Assembly (NCBI GenBank): GCA_013139225.1
Contig: WTBG01000327.1
Coordinates: 1 to 5,510, forward strand
Reading direction: 5' to 3'
Origin: Deltaproteobacteria bacterium
GTDB lineage: Bacteria; Desulfobacterota; WTBG01
DNA length: 5,510 nt
The translations under genes were made by a program, and so were the position numbers. Each line of letters begins with the position of its first letter. The stretch's first letter is position 1. Below the pieces are notes generated by a model, which saw only the letters and a program-made list of their open reading frames with translations, was not told the DNA's origin and made no database searches. Shown here piece after piece: positions 1 through 5,442 of the stretch.

Positions 1-24
1 CTTGATTTGCTAAATGTAGACGCC

Positions 25-54
25 TTATCAAAAAAGAAGAACTAGCAATATACT
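25..54 (+). promoter_or_regulatory. Possible sigma70-type promoter for the PNPOx-like gene
   Basis: TTATCA at 25-30 and TATACT at 49-54 are separated by 18 bp. They match the -35 consensus at 4 of 6 positions and the -10 consensus at 5 of 6. The leader to the ATG at 137 would be about 75 nt. In AT-rich DNA such matches arise easily, so this is only a candidate. Confidence 0.25.
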
Positions 55-136
55 TAAATGATACCTTTAACATTATGTAGTATCTATTAGTTTCTATCAC
101 CTAATATTAATTTAACTTTTCAAAAGGGGGATAGCG

Positions 137-712
137 ATGCAATACGATGACATACCACGTGAAGAACTGGAAAAAGAAATATTGGATTTTTTTGATAGCA
201 CCAGTGGCAAAGTTGATCCTAATCCTGGCCCGCAAAGTTGCGGAATAAATCACCGCACTTCTCTTGTTCTCGCCACATCATATGATGATGAACCAAGAGC
301 TACACCTCTTGAGTTTTTCAATGAAGGGTTAACAATTTTTATCTTTGGTGAGCCCGGAGGCAAGATTGCCAACATCAAGAGAAATCCCAAGGTATGTGCA
401 GCCATTTACGAACAACCTTTGGATCACTCAAAAACTCAAAGGAGCATACAAATTTGGGGAAAGGCAGAGCTTATCAGCGTTCGAAACGACAAAACAACCT
501 ATATGGAGAAAGTCGATAAATGGAACTTGCGAAAGGTTGGGAAAAAAATGATGTTTCAACTCATTAAGGATTTGGGTCCTGAAGAACAGGAAAAAGAGGT
601 TGAAAAGATGCTGGGTGCTCTCAATCTCATACGCATTGAACCCACACGAATGGTGCTACGCAAGTACACACCTGAGTTCACCATGCCTAAATATGAGTGG
701 AAGAAGGAATAA
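137..712 (+). CDS. Pyridoxamine 5'-phosphate oxidase-like FMN-binding split-barrel protein
   Basis: This 191-residue soluble protein has no signal peptide or membrane segment. Residues about 40-115 look like the FMN-binding split barrel of the Putative_PNPOx group: a strand followed by PRATPLEF (53-60), then GGKIANIKRNPKV (74-86) and the strand QIWGKAEL (105-112). In this superfamily the R-x-T-P region, the Lys of GGK and the basic NP segment usually contact FMN phosphate. Many members are flavin reductases or general oxidoreductases and not true PdxH, so the substrate cannot be named. A Lys/Glu-rich helical stretch (118-165) and a C-terminal strand follow. The ATG at 137 has a G-run ribosome site (126-130) six bases upstream, which supports this start. 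The gene stands alone on its strand and converges on the minus-strand operon. The family is fairly sure; the activity is unknown. Confidence 0.85.
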   Translation: MQYDDIPREELEKEILDFFDSTSGKVDPNPGPQSCGINHRTSLVLATSYDDEPRATPLEFFNEGLTIFIFGEPGGKIANIKRNPKVCAAIYEQPLDHSKTQRSIQIWGKAELISVRNDKTTYMEKVDKWNLRKVGKKMMFQLIKDLGPEEQEKEVEKMLGALNLIRIEPTRMVLRKYTPEFTMPKYEWKKE

Positions 713-717
713 ACTAA

Positions 718-856
718 AAATCAGAAATTCTAAATAAATCAGAAGCACTAAACAAATTCAAAATTCTAATATTCAAAACTAAAAACAAATGTTTTGGTCA
801 TTTGAATTTCTGTCATTAGTGTTTGTTTCGAATTTCGATATGCTAATTTCGGATTT
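718..856. repeat. Degenerate long AT-rich inverted repeat between convergent genes
   Basis: The outer arms are aaatcagaaatt (718-729) and aatttcggattt (845-856), complementary except at one position. The centre holds a perfect CAAATG / CATTTG stem (786-791 and 799-804) with a 7-nt loop. Between these, both arms carry related 'aaattcaaa' and 'acaaa' words, giving an imperfect palindrome of about 139 nt. It fills most of the gap between two genes that end facing each other, so it may serve as a bidirectional terminator or be a decayed dispersed repeat. No classical GC stem plus U-run is present. A further pair, ccccgtctc (857-865) and gagatgggg (918-926), lies between it and the next gene. Confidence 0.5.
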
Positions 857-946
857 CCCCGTCTCTGATAAGTGGATTAATTATAAACATTTTGCCAATT
901 TGTTATGCAGAATTTATGAGATGGGGCACTAGTATCCATGATCGTT

Positions 947-2212
947 TCAAGTGCCTGACGGTAAGGCAGTTATATTAAATGTGATGTTTCCTTCGGGAAG
1001 ACGAATCAATTCTTCTCTTTCAAATTTATTGCCATCCCACTGATATTTTCTTAACGCACCCTGATTATCAGCAGCTACATAAATCTCGCTTACACCATCT
1101 TCATTCATATCATATACCAACGTTGCATGTTCGAACCCGCTTGAATCCTTATCGATCAATTCCTTGTGCCATATATTTTTATCCCTTCTTAAAACCCATA
1201 TACCGGATTTAAAGGTTGAGACAATAAGATCAATTTTACCATCCCCATCAACATCCCCATAATTTAGAAAACGGCAGAACACATCCTGGAAACTTGCAAT
1301 GATGCTACCTGCATACTTACCATTCTCGTAATGGTATCTTTTGATTTTTACTGTATCTACTATCTGCTGCTCACCACCTACTCTTGTCATCTCAGCTTCA
1401 AGCACAGCAAACAAGTCAGGATAACCAGAACGATCAACATCAGCAACTAAAATCTCTTTGACATGACGTTTTGGAAACTCCTCAACAACATGGTGGTCGA
1501 ATGTTTTGCCATTGTAACGAAACACCAGTATTGTACCCGGCTGTGGTGTTCCATCAACCTTATTGGGGTCGCTTGGAGTTACAAAAAATTCTTTAACCCC
1601 GTCATTATTCACATCCCCTATTTCTATTTCATGAACAAACGTTTGCGGTGAACGGTTCAACTCAGTAACATCCCAGCCATCCCCCTTTTTCTGAAGGACA
1701 GCGACGACACCCTGATCATGCGTTGCAACCACCAGTTCATCCTTGCCATCACCCGTCACATCACCAATCTCAATGTCCCTCAAGCGATCATGCTCACCAC
1801 CAAAAGAAGTCTTCCATAAAGTATGCCCAACCCACTTCCCTTTTTCCTGAGTCCATAGTTTTAATGCAGCAGCATTTGCACCAATGGTTAGAAAACCATT
1901 TCCCCAGGGAATGGCTTTATGAAATACGTTACTCTCAGGATCTTCAATACTCTCCGACTTCCATCCTTTGGATGTCTGATACACCATCAACAATTTTGCA
2001 GCTCCAGGCACGGGATGTTCTTTCCCATCCGCCCCTTTAACCTGCTTAAATTGTGCCTGGCAAAGCATCAATTTAGTTTGCTTACCATCAATCGGCTTAA
2101 CACCCTGGGAACATGCACTTTGACATAAAACGAACAAAACAATTATAAAAAAGACAGGGCATCTTATAACACCAAGCCAGCAAGATAATGTTCTCAAATT
2201 CATTGTCTTCAT
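947..2212 (-). CDS. FG-GAP/VCBS-repeat beta-propeller protein, probable lipoprotein
   Basis: The chosen product has 421 residues. Residues 1-33 form a long signal sequence with a hydrophobic core (about 20-29), and C34 in QSAC is a candidate lipidation site, although Gln at -3 is not a classical lipobox residue. Five acidic calcium-loop motifs of the D-x-(T/N/D/E)-x-(D/S)-G type follow: DVTGDGKDE (151-159), DVNNDGVKE (200-208), DVDRSGYPD (258-266), DVDGDGKID (320-328) and DMNEDGVSE (368-376). Their spacing of about 48-62 residues is what FG-GAP/VCBS propeller blades show. Such domains usually act in the envelope in binding or scaffolding, and no catalytic motif is visible. The ATG at 2212 shares its A with the TAA of the upstream gene (TAATG) and has GAGG eight bases before it. 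A TTG at 2239 would add nine residues and is less likely. It is the third gene of the cytochrome-ferritin operon. The partner or ligand is unknown. Confidence 0.85.
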   Translation of the reverse strand: MKTMNLRTLSCWLGVIRCPVFFIIVLFVLCQSACSQGVKPIDGKQTKLMLCQAQFKQVKGADGKEHPVPGAAKLLMVYQTSKGWKSESIEDPESNVFHKAIPWGNGFLTIGANAAALKLWTQEKGKWVGHTLWKTSFGGEHDRLRDIEIGDVTGDGKDELVVATHDQGVVAVLQKKGDGWDVTELNRSPQTFVHEIEIGDVNNDGVKEFFVTPSDPNKVDGTPQPGTILVFRYNGKTFDHHVVEEFPKRHVKEILVADVDRSGYPDLFAVLEAEMTRVGGEQQIVDTVKIKRYHYENGKYAGSIIASFQDVFCRFLNYGDVDGDGKIDLIVSTFKSGIWVLRRDKNIWHKELIDKDSSGFEHATLVYDMNEDGVSEIYVAADNQGALRKYQWDGNKFEREELIRLPEGNITFNITALPSGT

Positions 2213-2685
2213 TATATAAGCCTCTTCAATTCTTCCCAATGATTTTTCTCCTCCCCAATAATTATCTTTAGAACATTTCTGCCCTCTTCACTCTTAGTGT
2301 GTTTCACTATTTCCAGATAGAAGGATAAAGATCTTTTCTCAATGTTAATACCCAATTGAATCGCCTCATCCAAATCCGTGGCTAATGCCTCAGACTTTGG
2401 TAGAGTATAAACACCGTCATCCACAACATCAAGAACGCCTTCTCCGTCATCATCTAAAGATTCAGGGTCTTCACGTTCAAGCATTTTCTCAAAAAGCTTA
2501 AGATGTTCCATCTCTTCATCAAGGAGGTAAAGCAACACTTCTTTAACCTTGGGATCTTCTACTGTTTTCAAAAACTCTTTGTAAAATTTTATTCCTTCTC
2601 GTTCCAACTTCCGAGCAATCTTTAATGCCTCTGCTGCATTAAAATCATAGATTTGGATTCCCTCATCTGTACTTCTAACTTTCAT
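2212..2685 (-). CDS. Rubrerythrin/ferritin-like diiron protein
   Basis: This is a 157-residue cytoplasmic protein built from two similar helix-pair halves. The first has LEREGIKFY (27-35) and EEMEH (57-61). The second has NIEKRSLSFY (114-123) and EEKNH (145-149). E30, E58/H61, E116 and E146/H149 sit where ferritin-like and rubrerythrin-like four-helix bundles hold their two irons. There is no CxxC pair, so the rubredoxin domain of classical rubrerythrin is absent. The halves are joined by an unusually acidic linker (about 70-93). Known relatives reduce peroxide or handle iron; which applies here cannot be told. The ATG at 2685 has AAGGA seven bases upstream. The gene begins 13 bp after the membrane cytochrome c gene and overlaps the propeller gene by one base, so translation of the three is probably coupled. 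Confidence 0.85.
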   Translation of the reverse strand: MKVRSTDEGIQIYDFNAAEALKIARKLEREGIKFYKEFLKTVEDPKVKEVLLYLLDEEMEHLKLFEKMLEREDPESLDDDGEGVLDVVDDGVYTLPKSEALATDLDEAIQLGINIEKRSLSFYLEIVKHTKSEEGRNVLKIIIGEEKNHWEELKRLI

Positions 2686-2698
2686 AGATCATTCCTTG

Positions 2699-3424
2699 TT
2701 ATAGGGTTTTTAAATATTCTATTATTGCTTTCATTTGATCCTGCGATAATTTGTCCTTAAAAGATGGCATCATTTTATAGGGATTAGTCAGCTGGTCTAT
2801 AATGTTTGCTGGAGTGGCAGGTTTATTGCTGGAAGGAAGGGTTGGGTTTTTCAATATGCCTTTCATCCCAGGACCTAACTTGATTTCTGTGGAGAGAATT
2901 TCATGGCAGGAAACACAGTTGTCAGAAAATAATCGTGCGCCCTTCTGGGCAAGATTCCCATCTATCTCGTTAGCGGTCACGTTAACTTCCAGTGTGGGTG
3001 GTGATGTAAAAGATAATTTATACACCATTAAATAGTATCCGCCTGATGTAGCAAATAACAAAACACTGATGAAAAAGAGTGATAATCCCATACCCTGAAC
3101 ATACTTAAAGAGCTGCTTATATCTACGAACGATAGCAAGCTTGACCGAAAAAACCAAAAATACTGCAACTGCAAGGAGAAAATGGATAAAAGCACGAAAG
3201 CTTAATTCTCCATTATTTGGGACTACAAACAATATACCGACTAAGGATAATCCAGAAAAGAGCATTAGAAAGGCTATTCCCGCTATTTTATGAACGTGCC
3301 TAAGGGTATGAACTTCAAAATACTTCTTCTCTTTCCCTAAGATCTCCAGCATCGACCAGAGAGATATGAAGGTCACTAGTAAAAAGATCACCGATACCAG
3401 TGATTTCAAAAATAATATCATCAT
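2699..3424 (-). CDS. Membrane protein with C-terminal cytochrome c domain
   Basis: The 241-residue product has four hydrophobic helices at about 2-25, 46-68, 78-98 and 112-134, followed by a soluble domain. The domain carries one haem c site, CVSCH (170-174), a downstream MMP (218-220) in which M219 is the likely second axial ligand, and a final helix (about 228-240) typical of class I cytochrome c. With four helices the c domain would lie on the periplasmic side if the N-terminus is also periplasmic. H39, H43 and H45 near helix 2 and H81 in helix 3 could ligate a b-type haem, but this is a guess. The likely role is electron transfer between membrane and periplasm. It is the first gene of the operon; the ATG at 3424 has a moderate ribosome site (AAGAGTGG just upstream), and a second ATG follows directly. 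The cytochrome c call is firm; the membrane part is not assigned to a named family. Confidence 0.88.
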   Translation of the reverse strand: MMILFLKSLVSVIFLLVTFISLWSMLEILGKEKKYFEVHTLRHVHKIAGIAFLMLFSGLSLVGILFVVPNNGELSFRAFIHFLLAVAVFLVFSVKLAIVRRYKQLFKYVQGMGLSLFFISVLLFATSGGYYLMVYKLSFTSPPTLEVNVTANEIDGNLAQKGARLFSDNCVSCHEILSTEIKLGPGMKGILKNPTLPSSNKPATPANIIDQLTNPYKMMPSFKDKLSQDQMKAIIEYLKTL

Positions 3425-3489
3425 GCCACTCTTTTATGTTAATAACACCAATGAGGTTTGTTTTGTTTGTGCAGTTTTAGCTTTAAAAA

Positions 3490-3518
3490 AACTTATTCTA
3501 TCTTACCAGTTGTGTCAA
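3490..3518 (-). promoter_or_regulatory. Probable sigma70-type promoter of the cytochrome c operon
   Basis: On the minus strand a perfect TTGACA (3518-3513) is followed after 17 bp by TAAGTT (3495-3490). The -10 match is weak (3 of 6), and TAGAAT at 3500-3495 would be a better hexamer but only 12 bp away. The expected leader to the ATG at 3424 is about 60 nt. The same arrangement, TTCTTGACA plus 17 bp plus TTAGTT, appears upstream of the porin, which strengthens the call. Confidence 0.5.
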
Positions 3519-3523
3519 GAAAT

Positions 3524-3618
3524 TAAACCCAGATTTTGCAGTAGGCATCGTAGCGAGGCGCAGAAAACCGTGGCGAAACGTGCAGTTGGAGCGATTTTGC
3601 GACGAAGGCATAAACCCA
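3524..3618. repeat. GC-rich segment bounded by 8-bp direct repeats
   Basis: The octamer taaaccca occurs at 3524-3531 and again, in the same orientation, at 3611-3618. The 79 bp between them has 43 G or C (about 54%), clearly above the surrounding DNA. Just inside the boundaries are two related words, gattttgcagtaggcat (3532-3548) and gattttgcgacgaaggcat (3593-3611). No ORF or ribosome site fits. It may be a small inserted repeat with a target duplication, or the last units of a dispersed repeat family. It lies 6 bp upstream of the -35 box of the cytochrome operon. Confidence 0.45.
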
Positions 3619-3629
3619 TCGAGGTGTGC

Positions 3630-3661
3630 AAAAAAGGAGGAAGTGGAATCTTCTACCACTT
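3630..3661 (-). terminator. Possible intrinsic terminator of the porin gene
   Basis: In the minus-strand transcript AAGTGG (3661-3656) can pair with CCACTT (3646-3641) across a 9-nt loop that contains the porin stop codon. CCTCC and then six T (3635-3630) follow. The stem is only 6 bp and the T-run starts 5 nt after it, so this is a weak candidate. It would separate the porin from the cytochrome operon. Confidence 0.35.
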
Positions 3662-4987
3662 ATATATGACTGATGTCTGTATACGGTTATCCGTACCGGT
3701 ACTTCTATTCTTGTATTCTGTCTCCCAATGGCTAAATTCAAGACCTATATCCACTGGGGGTATAAGATTATAAACCACATTTCCAAAATAAAAACTGTTT
3801 CTGCTTCTCATTCCATAACTCAGATCACTATTCCTTGGGTCATCTATCCCGAACCCAAGGTGATATTTCAACTTGTCATTTTGTTTGCAAGCTAGCTGCA
3901 TCCATCCCCCCGCTGTCTTTATCGCCTGCCGGGTAATAGGATCCACGCCCTGAAAAATACCTCCAAAGTAATCATCCAGATTATAACCGACAAATGCCTC
4001 TCCCTTTACTGATATTTTATCAGTTATCGGAAGATCAAAGTCTCCATTTAAAGACCAGCTTTTTAGTCTTACCTGTCTTCTACCTGGATTAATAGGATGT
4101 ACTTTCCAATCAATCTCCTCCTCTCCATAGTGTCCACTTATACCAAATACGGAATGTTTTTCAGTCAAAAGTTTCGTTGCAAGAGCAAGCCTTGCCTGTA
4201 CAGTTGGAAAACCTGCATCTGCTCCATCATTCTGATTGTCTATATCAAGATCCTCATTAATTGTTCCTGTAGTCCTTGCAATAGCTAATGCTGAAATAAT
4301 TTTAGTGCTTTCATCAAAGGGATAAACGTAGGTTGCCCGAATTTGAGGATGTCTATAACCAATATTACCTGCAGCCCAACCAACTGTATAATTTAACGTG
4401 TTTGGATATAAAGGTGAAATGATGTCAGAAGTCTGACCCGCAAGGATGCTGAAGTTACCTTTCTGCAGGTTTACAAAAGCATGCCGAAGGAGAACATTCG
4501 CTTTGTTTTCATGACGGGCACCATCCCCATAGAAATCAATCTCAACTCTCCCCCAAGCCTCCCAATCATAGATGTCTGGAGCTATAATATCCATCCCTAA
4601 CCGTGTTTGTTTGGCAGTCATATTGAATTCATTATCATCATTGTGAACAGATTCATTGGGAACATATAAAATGAAATTACCGGGAAAAGCTCTGCTATCA
4701 TCATAAGAAGCATCCAGTTTTATAAAACCGTAGGGCCTGAATTTAAATGCGCTCAAAATATTGGATGAAGTTTTATCTACCTTCTGTTCAAGTTTTTCTA
4801 CTCTCGCACTTTCTTCTTCACGTGTCTGTTGCTGTTGTTTTAAAATATCCTTTAGCTCTTTCAATTCCTTTTCTAATCTATTTATTCTCTCATTGAGCTC
4901 ACCAATCTCGGATTCAGCCATGACCGGAGAAACAAAAAAGAGAAAAAAGGTTAAACATATAACCAAGAGCAATGATATTCTTGACAT
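3653..4987 (-). CDS. Outer-membrane porin with N-terminal coiled coil (DcaP-like)
   Basis: This 444-residue product starts with a textbook Sec signal peptide, probably cut after VMA (residue 24). A heptad-rich, charged coiled coil with a QQQQ run follows (about 27-72); in trimeric porins such a segment holds the subunits together in the periplasm. From FRPYGFIKLDASYD (about 83-96) onward the chain alternates polar and aromatic residues as in a beta barrel, and it ends ...VIYKW with a terminal aromatic residue, as expected for BAM-dependent outer-membrane insertion. The barrel start resembles DcaP-like porins; the solute is unknown. The ATG at 4987 gives a short basic n-region (MSR) with GGGA seven bases upstream. 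An in-frame ATG at 5023 has a stronger AGGAG only three bases away and would add twelve residues, so the start is not settled. A 34-bp outer leader separates 5023 from a small upstream ORF. Confidence 0.85.
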   Translation of the reverse strand: MSRISLLLVICLTFFLFFVSPVMAESEIGELNERINRLEKELKELKDILKQQQQTREEESARVEKLEQKVDKTSSNILSAFKFRPYGFIKLDASYDDSRAFPGNFILYVPNESVHNDDNEFNMTAKQTRLGMDIIAPDIYDWEAWGRVEIDFYGDGARHENKANVLLRHAFVNLQKGNFSILAGQTSDIISPLYPNTLNYTVGWAAGNIGYRHPQIRATYVYPFDESTKIISALAIARTTGTINEDLDIDNQNDGADAGFPTVQARLALATKLLTEKHSVFGISGHYGEEEIDWKVHPINPGRRQVRLKSWSLNGDFDLPITDKISVKGEAFVGYNLDDYFGGIFQGVDPITRQAIKTAGGWMQLACKQNDKLKYHLGFGIDDPRNSDLSYGMRSRNSFYFGNVVYNLIPPVDIGLEFSHWETEYKNRSTGTDNRIQTSVIYKW

Positions 4988-5040
4988 GTTAATTTCCCAA
5001 TTGGATTGATAAATAAATTGCATAATCTCCTGGACTATTT

Positions 5041-5172
5041 TTAGTTTGATGCTGCCAATTTAACTGATAATTCATACTTATGAGGAGGATGCGCGTCTGA
5101 ATTAACCCCCGACGCAATAAAACCCATCCCAAAACCACCTAATGAATTTTCAGTAGATACCCACGGGCTCAT
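5041..5172 (-). CDS. Small hypothetical ORF in the porin leader (43 codons)
   Basis: The ATG (5172-5170) lies inside the loop of the REP-like palindrome, and the TAA (5043-5041) is 18 bp before the alternative porin start at 5023. The 43-residue product begins MSPWVSTENSLGGFGMGF and ends SVKLAASN. It has no recognisable domain, no transmembrane segment and no Shine-Dalgarno upstream of the ATG, which argues against a free-standing gene. It could be translated as a leader ORF, be a remnant of a longer protein or transposase tail, or be the chance reading of a dispersed repeat. I do not recognise a family. Confidence 0.2.
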   Translation of the reverse strand: MSPWVSTENSLGGFGMGFIASGVNSDAHPPHKYELSVKLAASN

Positions 5173-5180
5173 GCCCGTGG
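5153..5180 (+). repeat. REP-like palindrome with upstream GTAG
   Basis: CCACGGGC (5161-5168) and GCCCGTGG (5173-5180) form a perfect 8-bp GC-rich stem with a 4-nt loop in otherwise AT-rich DNA. GTAG (5153-5156) lies four bases before the stem. REP sequences mobilised by RAYT (Y1-type) transposases typically have GTAG or GGAG at the foot of such a palindrome, and IS200/IS605 ends have similar hairpins. No transposase is in the window, so it would be a non-autonomous copy. In the porin transcript it would sit in the 5' leader. Confidence 0.55.
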
Positions 5181-5209
5181 TCTTCTGCCATTCTTGATAA
5201 TTTGTTATT

Positions 5210-5238
5210 AACTAACATCCTAACAGAAAGCATGTCAA
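5210..5238 (-). promoter_or_regulatory. Probable sigma70-type promoter of the porin transcript
   Basis: On the minus strand TTGACA (5238-5233) is followed after 17 bp by TTAGTT (5215-5210). The -35 is perfect and the -10 weak, in the same pattern as the promoter of the cytochrome operon. Transcription from here would give a leader of about 180-215 nt containing the palindrome and the small ORF. Confidence 0.42.
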
Positions 5239-5332
5239 GAATTTTGTACTGATTTTATGGTAATTAATTTTAATCCAACAATCCGTGTTTTAACAACTAT
5301 AAACATACCAGCAAATCACTAATAGATACTCC

Positions 5333-5361
5333 TTGACTCTACCATCAGTGGATTATAGAAT
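5333..5361 (+). promoter_or_regulatory. nadD: Probable sigma70-type promoter of nadD
   Basis: TTGACT (5333-5338) and TAGAAT (5356-5361) match the -35 and -10 consensus at five of six positions each with ideal 17-bp spacing. The leader to the TTG at 5443 would be about 75 nt. A perfect TATAAT at 5370-5375 also occurs but lacks a good -35 box. Confidence 0.55.
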
Positions 5362-5442
5362 TCTTATTTTATAATGAGAAACGATCACGACTCAAGCACC
5401 AGACATAATACTAAATGTTCTTCATCTTCAAATGAGGGCTGA

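Larger units (their letters stand above)
5024..5442. other. Divergent intergenic region between porin and nadD
   Basis: This 419-bp stretch holds a small minus-strand ORF and a REP-like palindrome on the porin side, then a minus-strand promoter candidate (5238-5210) and a plus-strand promoter candidate (5333-5361). Between 5239 and 5317 I see only AT-rich DNA with no ORF, repeat or RNA gene. The 13-mer actaatagatact (5318-5330) just before the plus-strand -35 box is the exact reverse complement of bases 79-91. Confidence 0.6.

Noticed and set aside
1..45. Frame 1 reads LDLLNVDALSKKKN and then TAG, possibly the tail of an upstream gene
   Set aside because: Fourteen codons are too few to separate a real C-terminus from chance, and no motif is present. 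It would also overlap the promoter candidate at 25-54.
1723..2040. 105-codon plus-strand ORF rich in His, Pro and Ser
   Set aside because: It is the antisense shadow of the FG-GAP gene, whose motifs and signal peptide are clear, and the low-complexity composition follows from the Asp/Gly codons on the other strand.
3524..3618. CRISPR-like repeat structure in the 79-bp segment
   Set aside because: There are only two imperfect 17-19-bp words and one pair of octamers, with no regular repeat-spacer units.
3366..3773. 135-codon plus-strand ORF spanning the cytochrome/porin junction, and a 72-codon minus-strand ORF at 3523-3741
   Set aside because: Both run across the end of the porin gene and the repeat-like segment, have no domain signature, and overlap better-supported features.
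5082..5100. GAGGAGG followed by ATG CGC GTC TGA on the plus strand, a mini-ORF with a strong ribosome site, then a gcgtc/gacgc hairpin
   Set aside because: It encodes only three residues, lies antisense in the porin leader, and has no plus-strand gene close enough to be controlled by it.
5161..5180. Palindrome as an intrinsic terminator
   Set aside because: No T-run follows the stem on either strand, and the position between two divergent promoters gives no gene end to terminate.
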